Translations under genes and position numbers: made by a program
The notes under the pieces: model-generated
The model's input: only the letters and a program-made list of their open reading frames with translations
What the model was told of the DNA's origin: nothing
Database searches by the model: none
Shown: piece after piece, positions 1 to 11,692 of the stretch
How the letters are laid out: every line of letters begins with the position of its first letter
Position numbering within the stretch: the first letter of the stretch is position 1
Origin: Cryptomeria japonica
Taxonomy: Eukaryota > Streptophyta > Pinopsida > Cupressales > Cupressaceae
Assembly: GCF_030272615.1 (NCBI RefSeq)
Contig: NC_081409.1
Coordinates: 528,298,291 to 528,362,290, forward strand
DNA: 64,000 bases
Direction: 5' to 3'

Positions 1-1714
1 TTTTTCTTTTATAGTAGAGGGATATCTTTGATGTGGATTTGATCACCTCACAAGGGTTTTTTGAATTGGGACAAGTTGGGGATATAATCTCTCCTAGCGT
101 TATCTCAAGCAGTGTGTTTTCAATCCACTATACAAAAAAATTGGTCAAACAACCTGAGTGTTGAGTGAATTCGATGGATGTGGAGGCCTTCTCTACACTG
201 ATAAGATTAGTTAGAGCCTTGAGTGGCTTGCTTCATGAATTCATTGTTGGACTAGACACATCGTAAAATTACTATGAACCAACTATTTTAGATTGCCAAA
301 AATCTTCTACTTATTGACTCAACCATTATGATACATGCATGCCAAAGAAACCCCTCATGTACCCTTCAAATTGAGGTAGTAAATTTCTTGGGATCTTCGA
401 GTCCTTAGAAATTTGAAGCTTGGTATGCCCAAGAAGTGAGTGTTGTGGAGGGGAGCCAGTGCTACCAAGCTTTTGTCTATCCAACTGAATATGGTATTAT
501 AGGCAAGGGGATTCAACAATTGTCTTTGCCTAACATAGGGTTGTACTTGAATGTATTCATTTCATAGTCAAAATCAAGTAGTCATTCGGTATACTATGTT
601 TATTGACCTCTTCAAAACAAAGACAAATCTTTTCAAAAAATCCAAACACTTGTCCAAAACACTTCAAACATTCCAAAAAAGAAAAAAAAATCTTGTCTAA
701 AAACTTCAAATCTATCAAAACTCAAACATTGCAAACATCTCAAAACTATCTCAAACATCAGAAAACTATTTCAACCAAACATAGGTTTCATCTTAGATTT
801 CCATATCATTGTCATTACCATTGGCTTATGCTCATTTACATATAATTTTCATTATCCTTTGGCTTAGTTTTATTTCTACATCATTGTCACTATCCCTAGT
901 TGGATTCATTCGCATATCATTGTCATTATCTCACTTGTCTTAGATTCATCTTTGCATTAATCCATATTATTTTAGTAGTGATCATTATCCTCTCTAGTCT
1001 CTAGGTAAATCCTATTATATCAATCCCATAACATTTTAGGATAAGCTTTTACATAGTATTTATCCTCATAAGTCATAGGGTAAAATCATTATATCCATTT
1101 TGGATTATCTTCAAAATTAGGGTATTCCCTAGTCCAAGTCCAAAGTTTTCATACTATTCCATTTACATTTCCCATTAGCACATATCATTGCTATCCCCAT
1201 TTTGCATCATATCATTTCTTGAGTATTGATCTTCTCATTTTCATTTATTCTCCAAAATTATATTTGTCAAGCTAGAAGAATCAAATCTTTAGATCATATC
1301 CAAAGTTATTTTTAGGGAGTCTTAACCTTGATCAACCCTTGTCCTTTTATCAACAACAATATCTTGTCAAACCTAGCTTAGTATCCAAGCCATAGGCAAG
1401 ACTTTGTCAATTTGTCCATTTATCAATTTTTCCTTTTGTCTTTTAAAGGTTTTGATTCCATAGCAATCCCTTAGGGTATCTCTTTAGACTTGCACTCCTA
1501 AGGTTTTTCATAATCTTCAAAAAACAACAAAACATAACTTGCATTGTCATTCTTTAGGATTGCATCTTGTCACTCCTTAGTCCAATTTACCAAAACAACA
1601 AAACTTAGGTTGCATTTTTCCATTTTCAAAATTCTCAAAATCCAAAAAAAATGGTTTCATTTCCATTCCTTAGTTGCATTGCATTTCACCCCTAAACTTT
1701 AAAAATCCAAAAAA
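1..1714. other. Degraded host segment, left part, no gene
   Basis: AT-rich sequence without an open frame longer than about 80 codons. From about 600 to 1700 it is rich in repeated words such as cattgtcatt, tccaaaaa and cattatcc, giving it a low-complexity look. I recognise no LTR end, primer site or protein domain. Its position just upstream of a Q/P-rich pseudo-coding stretch would fit an old retroelement leader, but that is inference. Confidence 0.4.
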
Positions 1715-3784
1715 ATGGCATATAGTGCAATGGTTGAAACAAGCTCTCAAACATCTAGGAGGAAACATTCCCCATATGAATCTTCCTATTCTCATGTGAC
1801 TATATTATTGCAACCAAAAAATCAATCATGTCAATCCAACATGTACATGTCTCAAAACGTGCATCAAACTTATCAAGAACAAACAAGTATCATTCCCATT
1901 TCTCCATCACTTAAAGAAAAACTAGCTTGAGAAATAGAGATCTTGGAATACAAAGTTAAAATAAGTGAAGAAAATAGATCCCAAATGGCCAAACTATTCC
2001 AAAAATTTAGAGTTCCTAATAAAAACTTAGAGCTAATTGATGTACGATCTCTTATTGAAAAATAAAAAAAACCATCCCTCTTACAAATAAACATGAGAAA
2101 CCAATGTCAAGAGAAAACACATCCAACTATCAAGTAGACATCCAATATCAGCTTTAGAAACCCCAAGCTTATCAAAATGTTGGGCCAAAACACCAAATGA
2201 CACAAGAACAACAACCAACCATCCAACAATATCAACTAGTCCGATGATTTCAACTAGTACAATGACAATATCTTCCACAATATCAACAACAAATGCCACA
2301 AGTAATTTCCTAGATTTCAATAGCAGATGACTCAACCAGAGGCACAACAATAAATATCAATAGCATCATTACAACAACATGGGCAACAACAATATCATAC
2401 TTTACCAATAATACAATTCCAACAATCAATTTGACAAACTACACAAACCCAAGTACCACAAGTAATTGTACAAACAAGTCAACCCCTGCCAAGGTCACAC
2501 ACAATTACACAATCAATTTTGCCTTCAGTCACATCACATGTTAGTAAACATCCTCCTATGTCTTCAAATACACCATCAAGGGTGCCCCAAACAAATACAA
2601 GTGTATCTACAAACACATCACCCTTTAGATATCAATCAAATGTAGTCAACATGTGACCTATCATGCAACAAGGTCAATCTACAAATACCTTGCAACACAA
2701 AAATGTCAGAGTGATATCACAAACATGATCGCCCAAATAAAAAAAGTGTTAGCCTTAAACTTTTAATGAGTTGCTTAAAATACTAGTCTATGCACATGGG
2801 ACTATTTCAGAACATGGTCATCTGCCCATGTCTAGCAATACCTCTTCCCATCAATAAATTGACCCTCAAGTAGCCTCCATATCTCTCACCATTTCCTAAT
2901 CCCTTGAAGTTTCACAAGAGTTTTCCACACCATCTCTATCCAATGACACATGTTCCTAGGGGCTATCCATAGTAGGTTTCCAATATAATCTAATTCATGA
3001 TGCTAGCCGCTTCAATGCTTCAAAAATTCAAGACCCAATCACACCATATGCTCTTATTCTAGAGAGTCTCCTATAAAGTCCATCACTCACATGTCAAAAT
3101 AATGATTCTTTCCCAAAATCCCCTGCGCATATTCAAAATAATACCCCATGTCAAAAGAATGATCTAGAAAATAAAGAGATGTCTCGAAATGGATCAAGAC
3201 CAAGATCTTACAACTTTCCCATTTCATCCAACATTTGACCAAGATCTCATTTCCTTTGATGATACCACTATCCCTACCCATCCTATTTGATGTGAACCTT
3301 TTTTCCTTAAGAACACATTATCCTTCCAAGTCTTATTGACGCTCTACTTCCTAAGCAAGATCATGTCATCCCTTCCATCCTTCCTAATGGTTCCATTCCA
3401 AAATAGGAGCATAATACCCTTACAATGGAGTTTGATGATCACTTTCCAAGTCAAGATCAAATTATCCCTTCACTTTCATATCTACCACAAGATCCCATTA
3501 ATCCTTCAAATCCCTATCATGATCCCTTCATCCCTTCATCTCCTTGTCATAATCCTCCATGTCTCCCACAAGATTCCATCTCACTAGATCAACCTACCAT
3601 TTCTCCTAGTCACCCTCATGATCCCAACACCTCTACATAAGTTGTTCATGAACCCCTTATATATCAAATAGCTTCCTCCACCTTTATCTCATCCATTTTA
3701 CTCTGTGAGCCTATCGTTTCTTCCATACCATATCCTCGTCAAAATGGACCTGCGAGTCTTATTTCAAAAATCATGACTACCCCG
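1715..3784 (+). pseudogene. Degraded Q/P-rich gag-like coding remnant
   Basis: A coding-like stretch begins at an ATG at 1715 and can be followed, with many stops and frame changes, to the edge of TE-B. It is rich in Gln, Pro, Ser and His; the 2140-2520 part reads as runs of Gln, and 3425-3640 (frame 2) is Pro/His/Ser rich. The same frame 2 reads to the junction at 3784 and resumes at 39037 on the other side of TE-B, so this was once one frame. No catalytic domain is visible. A degraded retrotransposon gag or linker region is the likeliest identity; a plain host gene cannot be excluded. Confidence 0.4.
3780..3784 (+). repeat. TE-B target site duplication, left copy (CCCCG)
   Basis: Five bases next to the LTR start; the partner CCCCA lies at 39032-39036. 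The single difference is a G/A transition. The host reading frame is continuous across the site once one copy and the element are removed. Confidence 0.75.
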
Positions 3785-5490
3785 TGATAGTCCTGAAAAT
3801 TACTGTGCAAAAATGTGGTGTTCTTGACATGATTTTGATCATTCTGAATCACTGTTGCTCTCTTTTATTACCCTCAAGGTCTAGGGTTTTTAGGTTCTTA
3901 TGTTCCTAGGTGAGCCTTTTTTTTTACAAACCCAAACTTGTTATAAAATCATGTTACCTTTTTTTTATTTTAAGCATGAGGGTTTGTTCCATCATCAAAA
4001 GGGGACCACATTCTTTTTCTAGGTGTTATCTTCTACTGGCCTTTCTATGCCTTTTGTATTATGGTCGGGCCCCCCTTTTTATGTTTATGTGGGTTTTCAT
4101 TTTCCCCAAGTCTGACTTTGATATTTTCGCTTATATCTCCATGATTAAATATTGAGCAACTAAAAGTCCCATGAATTTGCACTTGTTTCAAATAGATGGA
4201 GATATTATGACCCAAGCAGAAAAGATGCTCAAAGGATAACGAAAAGTATTGGGCAGACTTTGTAAGTTGTACATAATGAACACACATATCAGATGGCCCT
4301 CATAGCCCCACAATGAAAGATGCATGGAGATTAAGGAACGTGATATCATGAGATAATGCCACGTGTCCCAGGCGGGTTAAACAAGTCTGATAGTAGGGCA
4401 ACTGATAGAGTAGATACTCAATGATGATTTGGCAGTGCTTTGTCAAGTTTTAACGGGCCCACTTGCTACGTTGGAAATTCAATATCAGTATTCACTGATG
4501 GTGATCGTGCGATATGCCATGTTGGATAAATCAATGATGGAAAGATAAAAAAATTTCAAAAGGAGTGATTCAGATTGTTTCATTGTTGTTCACACGGGAA
4601 AGTAAAGGCATAAGGAAATAGGCCTATTGACATGGAATAAAGAAAGACAAGTCGAGACAAGTGGATGCCCACCGACTCTCAAAATGCTGATTTGAGAGGT
4701 GTTTTGTTAGGTCGAGTCATATTAGTAGGACAAAGTTGGTAGTACTTGAGGTGGAAACATATGGAAGTTTTCATTGCCACCACAAAAACAAATCAAGATC
4801 ATCACAGAGATGAAAGGGATAAGGATGATTTATGAGTTGGAAGCAAGGTGATCAAGGACCTGTCAACAAAATCATATGATGCATATTATCAGAGATTCTC
4901 ACAGTGAGGCAAAAAATCAAGAAATCAAGAACAAAATCATTCACATAAGGTGAACTTGATAAGAAGGCATTGAATTGACAGTTTGAGTCTGACAATTTTC
5001 TTGATTGGATGGATGTGATTTTCTGAATCCATTTGCTGGCAGGATGAGTAGAAAAGCATTGGAATGATGATTTCTCCCATGCATGAACACCGCCAAGAGA
5101 GGTATTTTCATTATAAATGCAACTGTGTGGTGTCTTCAATTGGTAGAAAGAACAAAGAACTCATTATCTTCTCAGAAGGTTTTGAACAAGATGAAAATGA
5201 TCTTTAAGTAGTATCATGCCAAGAGTTAGACTGAGCTTTGTGATACCGAGTGGATTTCCTCTATGAATGAGTAGGCTTATAGTCGATAGAGTCTTGGAAG
5301 TGGGGAGGATAGTCGATGGAGGCTTGGAATCTATTTATTTCTAGAACAAGCCCTGCATGGAACATCCTCTACTTCCTCCCTATCACTCATTGGTAGAGAG
5401 TTAAATAAAGATCATCATGAAGGAATGGGAGCAGAATATGGTTGTGAGGGAGTTGGCAGCCAGAAATTTCTGCAATGACATGTAAGCTAC
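3785..5490 (+). repeat. TE-B 5' LTR, first part
   Basis: This aligns base by base with 35905-37600, including the opening TGATAGTCCT, the word ggtcgggcccccctttttat and the block around 5270-5400 (agtcttggaagtggggaggatagtcgatgg). It stops where TE-A begins at 5491, and the alignment resumes at 31018. The small frames on either strand inside it are not conserved between the two LTR copies, so I treat them as chance. Confidence 0.9.
5486..5490 (+). repeat. TE-A target site duplication, left copy (GCTAC)
   Basis: The right copy at 31013-31017 reads GTTGC. The intact second LTR of TE-B has aagttgc at the same place, so GTTGC is probably the original and the left copy has picked up two transitions. 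Confidence 0.65.
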
Positions 5491-6641
5491 TGTAATACCC
5501 TAAAATTGGTCATCTAAACCATGGGCCCCTAATCTTGACAACATCACCAAGGTCCTAACCAAAGGCAATTAAATCAATCTTGAGCACATTATTAATTCTT
5601 TAATTATCAAAAATCACATGGCAAATCAACTACTCAATATTAATTAAATATTTATTTAATTAATCAAATCATTTCCAATAATATCATTTTGATCAATTAT
5701 CCCATTTTAATTTATTAAATACCCTTGCATATTTAATTAATTAATAAATTTACCATTCAATCATGCAAAAAGGATTAATTTATTACAAAAGATGAATTAA
5801 TTTATTACAAAGAGTTGAATTGAAAATAAAACAAAAAAAAGAATTGAATTGAGAGAGAAATCAAACTTGAGATATTATTTCTTTTTCTAAATTTAGAACT
5901 TGAAATCAGAAAAACAATTTAATTGAATTATTGAATTATTCTCTAAAATTGGAACTCAAAGCTTTTCAGAAAAAGAAGTTCAGTTGCATTGAAAAGACCT
6001 TTTTCTTGAATAAATTAAAGAATTGTCTATTTTTATCCTATATGCATGGAATTGATTTATTATTATTTTCCAATGCAACTTGGACTTCTAATTTGAATGC
6101 ATTTCAATTAAACTATAATTGGAATCTATCTCAAGGTTAACTGAATCTGATTTCTCAATTATTTCAATTAATCCTAAATTGAGCTTTTTTCTCTTGTGAT
6201 TCTCTATAAATTCAATCTTCAGCTCTCATTCCAATTCACCCTAGAGATTTTTGAGAACACACTTGGAGATTTTTATCACACTAATTTCGCTCTGGAGTCA
6301 TTGAAGATTATTGTGTTTTTTAGATTATTTGCATCCATTTTACATCCATTATTGCTTGCATCCATTGTTGCTTGAATTGATTATTTTCTTGAATTATTCA
6401 TCCATCTTGCATCCATATAGCTTAATATCATATAGATTAAATCCTTCGTCTTGGTGTAGTCTAGTCACTAGTATTGCTTATAAAAATCTGAGAGCAGTCT
6501 TATACTTGCATCTTTTAGAAGGCAATTGGTCGCTTTGCTATGATTTATTTTTTATTGATTATTGATTACTAACCATGCATATAATGACTTATTTGAAGTG
6601 TTGTGCTTGCAGCTACAGGTTCACTTTTTCACACACACACA
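5491..6641 (+). repeat. TE-A 5' LTR
   Basis: Starts TGTAATACCC and ends in ACACACA. It is almost identical to 29863-31012. The first half is an AT-rich U3 with many ttaatta words. A TATA box lies at 6205-6212, and the primer site follows four bases after the end. Confidence 0.93.
6205..6212 (+). promoter_or_regulatory. TE-A LTR TATA box
   Basis: TATAAATT within tctctataaattca, conserved in the 3' LTR at 30578-30585. Its place about 435 bp before the LTR end is reasonable for a U3/R border. Transcription start not determined. Confidence 0.6.
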
Positions 6642-6645
6642 TCTC

Positions 6646-6668
6646 TGGCGCCCACCATGGGGCTCAAA
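6646..6668 (+). other. TE-A primer binding site, tRNA-Lys(CUU) type
   Basis: TGGCGCCCACCATGGGGCTC and the bases after it are complementary to the 3' end of plant tRNA-Lys(CUU), with one mismatch (A for G at the eleventh base). It starts four bases after the LTR, the usual spacing. The tRNA match is from my knowledge of the tRNA sequence, not from a search. Confidence 0.8.
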
Positions 6669-6759
6669 GACTACATTTTTTTCGGCCTCGAAGACTGACC
6701 ACTTTTTTTTGTTATTTTCCAGATTTCAGACTTTTCAGTTTATTTTTCGTCTGTACATC

Positions 6760-6907
6760 TCGTACGACAAGTTTTACAAGCTGAAATGACAAAGTGTAGG
6801 TGTCGCATGATTTACAAATATCCTATCGTACAAGCAAATCCTCTATCATACAAGTAGAAATCCTCTATCGTACGAGCAGACATCATTAGCAATATTTTGT
6901 CGTACGA
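6760..6907 (+). repeat. TCGTACGA-like word array in TE-A leader
   Basis: The palindrome TCGTACGA or a one- to three-base variant occurs at 6760, 6782 (degenerate), 6803, 6826, 6846, 6868 and 6900. Spacings are 22, 21, 23, 20, 22 and 32 bp. The bases between words differ. A looser cluster of related words lies at 8215-8493. The same word recurs near the other end of the element at 28273-28500. Function unknown. Confidence 0.75.
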
Positions 6908-8904
6908 TTCTGTATTTTCTGGTAAAAGAGGCAAATTTCATAAAAAAAATTTCATTTCTGATTGATTATTCTGACGACTGACCCTGACTGTTTATCTATC
7001 TATCTCAGAGTTTTTCATAGCCTAACTAGTTTTTGCAAAACGCTTGTCAAAGAATATGCTTGTCGCACAAAGACAATATGACTACTGATTCATTGTCTTT
7101 GCAGGTTGCCCGAGGAGAATCGACTAAACATCGTGTATTCTTTAAATTCATTTTTAGGAACCTAACTTGCTATCTGGTTAGAGAAAAAATTTGTCTTTCA
7201 TGCTTTTAGAAGATTCTGAGAGGTAGGAGAGTATGCTCTTCTCTTTTTCTAGACAATCAGAAATCCAGACCCTTGAAGCTTTTTCTTTGTTTGAGATTTG
7301 TACATCTTTAGCAGGCCTGCCCTCATGAGGGGTTGAAAACCTCTTAAAGCCGTTACGACCGGTGTGAAGGGAATGACCTAAGTGGGAATGGCTAGATGCC
7401 AAGTACTCCAACCCACTATAAAATAAACGTGATTTGATGAAAATTAAGTCAACGGTAGTGCTTGGGAATAGCTCTCCTCCATACCTTTGGGTATATTAAA
7501 CCTTGGTTTTCAAGGCTGAGAGACCTCTTAATTGAGTTTATACCTCGATGCGCTGAACGGATCCCTGACTAAATCCAATTTAAAATTAGAAGCTACCCGG
7601 TTCATCTCCAAAAGGGTGATAATCTTTGTGCAAGAGAGATAGTAACTCTCCCAAGATACTTGTCATTTCGTGCCCCCATTAGCATTTGGAGTCAGATAAT
7701 ACAACGTTGAGAATCTATTGCATGAGACTCAACGACCATATTCTGATTAGCTATTGGGTGTGTACCTGAGTCTACAAGCAAAGGTTTTCTTTCCTCACCA
7801 AATTCCTTAGGGTTTGCATGCTGTGATTGGAGTCACTATACATACTACTTGTTTTCTGTGTTTTCATCCCTGAAACAAAAACAGAAATACCAAAAAATTG
7901 GTGAAGACCAGAAACAACTCAGTGAGTCGAAACTCTGTCCGTGTCAGAAACTAGTCCATCCTGAGTCGAAACTCTGTCTGTGTCAGAAACTAGTCTATCC
8001 TGAGTCAAAACTCTGTCTGTGTTAGAAACTTATCCATCCTAAGTCAAAACTCTGTTCATGTTAGAAACTAGTCCATTTTAAGTCGGAAATCTGTTCGAGT
8101 CAGAAACTAGTTTATCTAGGTCAAAAATCAGTCCATCTCAGAATTAGTCATACTCAGTTATCATACTTAGCAATTGGAAAAACTCAAAATTTCTAGGCTC
8201 TATCCTGTGAACAGTCGTACGAGTCTGATAATTCATCATCCTATATCACATCCTATGTCATATGAGTCTTCTAGTTTGTCATCTTAGATCTAATCCTGTG
8301 TTGTACAAGTCATTTTATTCTGTCGTTTGACTTTGTATCCTATGTCATATGAAATAAAACTACTCTAAGTCTTTTGTTGTCCTGCACATACCCATTTGTT
8401 GTATGGTACGAGGTAGCAACTCATATGAAACAGAACTATTGTCGTCCTATAGCTGCTAAATTGTCATCCGGTCCAGAAAATCCTATCGTATGAGTCTCTA
8501 GTTTTGTCAGAATAGAATAGTCAAACTTGCCTAGAAACAACTTACAACAAACATAATACTGGTTATCATTTTCCTGAGCATAAACAGATCAAGATAGTGT
8601 ACCTCTTCTATTTGTGTTTCACGATTTGGTTGCTCACCTTTCAGCTAGTTCAATCAACTACCTATCAAATTTTAGTCACTTAGATAATATCTTATACAGG
8701 ATAGATCATTCTTGAAACCAGATTGAATCTTACACTACGCTTAGAATCAACTTAGATAACGTCTTAGATAGGATAGATCATTCCTGAAATCAGACTAAAT
8801 CTTAGTTGTTTCTCCTAAACAATACTCTAAATAGAACAACTAGCTCTGAAATTGATCTTGACCTCTGCATCACAATCAACTCTAGGTCACACAAATCCAT
8901 AAAG
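6908..8904 (+). other. TE-A untranslated leader
   Basis: About 2 kb between the word array and gag. It has no open frame that I would call a gene. It contains a 39-bp tandem repeat (7924-8150) and a degenerate second cluster of TCGTACGA-like words (for example 8215, 8258, 8345, 8486). Long leaders are normal in Tat/Ogre elements. The 7178-7411 minus-strand frame resembles nothing I know and is probably chance. Confidence 0.6.
7924..8150 (+). repeat. 39-bp tandem repeat in TE-A leader
   Basis: Units beginning gagtcgaaactctgt, or variants, start at 7924, 7963, 8002, 8041, 8080 and 8118, so the period is 39 bp five times out of five within one base. Each unit carries the inner word gtcagaaactagtccatc. 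Earlier units are nearly identical and later ones more diverged. Confidence 0.9.
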
Positions 8905-9932
8905 ATGCCTATTCAAACTAGGAGTTCTCATAAGAAACAAGCCAAAGGAAAAGAACAAACCTTCACCTAACAAGATAATCCATTCTACATGAAGGATCCA
9001 CTCACTAACATGTCATCATCATCAGGCAGACCAATTTTTGATGAACCTGAATCTCCCACCATACATGAGACAAAACACAATGATGGAAACAAAAATGATC
9101 GTAATATTCCCAAAAATCATAATGACTCCTCATCATCAAGTGAGATTGACAAAGACGCCGAACCTCCAGAAAAAGAAATCCTTGATTGTCAGAAAGACAA
9201 AGACTTTAGAAAAATGATGAAAACTATCATGACCCGAGAGAAGGAAGACTATTTCTTAGAACTAGCAAAACAAGGTGCCAAACTTCCTATTGGATATGAT
9301 GTTCAGACACTTGTTACTAAAAGGGAAGACTCACCTATACTCATGGTACACAAATAGTTACTAGCTTTATGGATGGACATCACAGAACTGAAGAATAAGG
9401 ACAAGTCCCCAAAACAATATTCTCTAGAAACAATATGTCCCTTTCCATTTGACAAAAATCTACATATGCCTCCATTTCCTTCACGAGTGGAAATCCCAAA
9501 ATTTGACAAATATGATGGTACCTCAGATCCTCAAGATCATGTTAGGGAATTTAGTGTTGCTTGTATGGAGTTCATGCATGATCAAACATACCTCATGTGT
9601 CTCTTCCCAAGGAGTTTAGGGGGTCAAGCAATGGATTGGTTCTCAAGTCTACCCAAAGGAATAAAAACATTCGAAGAACTAGTCCAACTATTTTTACAGC
9701 AATACTCATACAACATTCAACATCCTGTAACTATGATCGATCTTTGTAATACTCAACAGAAAATAGGGGAACCTCTTCTTAATTTTCTCCAACACTGGAG
9801 AAAGATGTTCTCTAGGTACCCATGACCTATTCCAAACTCTAAGAAAATGGATATTTTTGTCAATAACTTGGTCCCCGAACTGAAATATAGCGTACAAATG
9901 CAAGTACACCCATCATTTAACAAAATGGTAGA
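8905..9932 (+). pseudogene. gag: TE-A gag, N-terminal part (split by LINE)
   Basis: Gag forms the particle shell that packages element RNA. Frame 1 opens at the ATG at 8905 (MPIQTRSSHKK) and runs to the LINE junction with stops at 8968 (TAA), 9355 (TAG) and 9823 (TGA). Residues encoded around 9480-9830 form the retrotransposon gag core: SDPQDHVREF, then a Trp-Phe-Ser-Ser-Leu-Pro motif at about 9630-9660, then FLQQY. The N-terminus is rich in Ser, Asp and Lys. The frame continues at 17978 on the other side of the LINE, where NKMV is repeated by the target duplication. Confidence 0.85.
9919..9932 (+). repeat. LINE target site duplication, left copy
   Basis: AACAAAATGGTAGA, repeated exactly at 17978-17991. 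Removing the LINE and one copy restores an uninterrupted gag frame. Confidence 0.93.
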
Positions 9933-9947
9933 CCATTAAAAAAAAAG

Positions 9948-11597
9948 ATGGGAGGAGCAAGAGGAGCAGGAGCTCAAATTTTAAATTTCCATCAGGGTGG
10001 GAACCCTGGTTCCAATGGTGAGAGCGGCCAGATCAATGGTGCTAGTCCTATTGACAATAAGGACAAGCCCCCGGACCTCCTAGTTCTGGTTGCTGACTCA
10101 CAGTCTGATGGTACTCTGTTTGTCGTGACAGAGGATTCTTCTAGGAATCTGGGGGTAGGGTCCAATGGGGGGCCTATGCCACTAGTTGACTTCATGGATA
10201 ATGGGAGGGAGGGGAAAAAATGGTCTTCCCTTTTTGGATCTAGACCAACTAGTAAATCGTCCCTTCCTCCTGTTAAGAACATTTCTGACCCTTCTAGTGG
10301 TAAGTTTGCTATCTCCATCCCTGACAAGGTTCTGGACCATAATATCAATAGTATGTCGAACTCCTTGGTAGGGAAATTTATGGGTCTGCGCCCAAACATT
10401 GAAGTTGTTAGGGCCTTTGTTAATTGAAAATGGGCACTTAAAGAAAATGTAGAGGTCTCGGCTCTACCCAAAGGTCTTCTATCTTTCTCTTTTTCGTGTG
10501 AAGAAGATAAGGTTAAGATCTTGTGCGGGAGTCCCTGGATGGTGGGAAAGACAGACCTGGTTCTAAGAAAATGGCATCCGAAATTAAATATGAATGATTC
10601 TATTCTGGCACGGGTTCTAGTGTGGATAAAACTCCCAGGATTGCCTCTCGAGTATTGGGCAAAAAGAATCTTCTCTGGAATAGCAAGTTCTTTTGGTGAG
10701 CTACTCTCTATTGACCCAGTCACTGCTTCAAAAAGAAGGTTAACCCATGCTAGGTTCTGTGTTGGAGTAGCCCTTGATGCAAATATGCCAGAATAGATTG
10801 ATCTAGTTTCAAAACTGGGAACCTAGAAGCAACATATAGAATATGAAACTATTCCTTTTGCTTGTTTCCATTGTAAAAAGGTAGGTCATTGGGCAAAATC
10901 TTGCCCGAAAAAGCAAAAGGCAAAGCTTAATCAGTTAAAACCTCAGATTGAAAGCCAGAATATGCCAGAGAAAAGGGTGTGGCAAGTTAAAAACATAGAA
11001 AATAAGGAAAAAAATTCAAATCGCTTTTCTCCTTTGGGGGAATAGAAGGAAGCCTCAAACTCTATCTTCAGTCCCACGGTTCAGGAGGCAGATAGGAATG
11101 AAACAACCAAAGCTAGCCCAATAAAAATTACGTAGAAAAGGGATTTGAACAATCAGAATGATCCTCCAAAAGCAAAAGATGAAGTGGTGGATGACACATA
11201 TGAAAATAAGGCAGTAGAAGCTAGAGACTATCAACTGGAGGAAGGTGAGATCCCAAATCCACAAGTTGAAAGGACAGACTCTTCTGTAGCCATACCTAGT
11301 TTTGAAATACAAGAAGCCCAAAATTGTGCAATTTTGGGATTGAGTCTTTCGGATTCGGATCAACATTCAAGAACAACAAACATTATTTCAATTGAGTCTA
11401 GAACTCCTAAATGGGGTAATGAAGATGAAATTTCCAAAATCCTAACCAATCCAGAAGTGGTTCCTGTGTCAGAAACGGAATGGAAGCAGCCTAAACACAG
11501 GAATAAGAAAGTAGAAACACCCTCGACATCCTTGATTAGGAAATCCAGCAGAATAGCTCAAGTTGATGTGGGATACATCTCCTCTTCCTCAAGGTGA
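9948..11597 (+). pseudogene. LINE ORF1: DUF4283-type and CCHC zinc-knuckle protein
   Basis: The ORF1 product binds element RNA. One frame of 550 codons runs from ATG 9948 to TGA 11595-11597, with internal stops such as 10425 (TGA, likely from CGA), 10794 and 10824 (TAG, likely from TGG). The 10360-10790 part has the layout of the DUF4283 domain common in plant LINE ORF1 (MVGKTDLVLRKWHP, then VWIKLPGLPLEYW). A zinc knuckle CFHCKKVGHWAKSC (CX2CX4HX4C) with all four ligands sits at about 10865-10906. The C-terminal third is acidic and unstructured-looking. A long minus-strand frame over 9992-10723 is only its shadow. Confidence 0.88.
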
Positions 11598-11692
11598 CCC
11601 TCTAATCACAAAGTTAGAGACATGGAGGCCAGCAAGAACATAGCAAATGGAACTCAAAAAACTCTCAAGGAGTTGGGAATTGGTAAGTAACT

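Noticed and set aside
9992-10723. A 243-codon open frame on the minus strand
   Set aside because: It lies exactly opposite LINE ORF1, whose DUF4283-like and zinc-knuckle parts are on the plus strand. The minus frame shows no domain and is a shadow.
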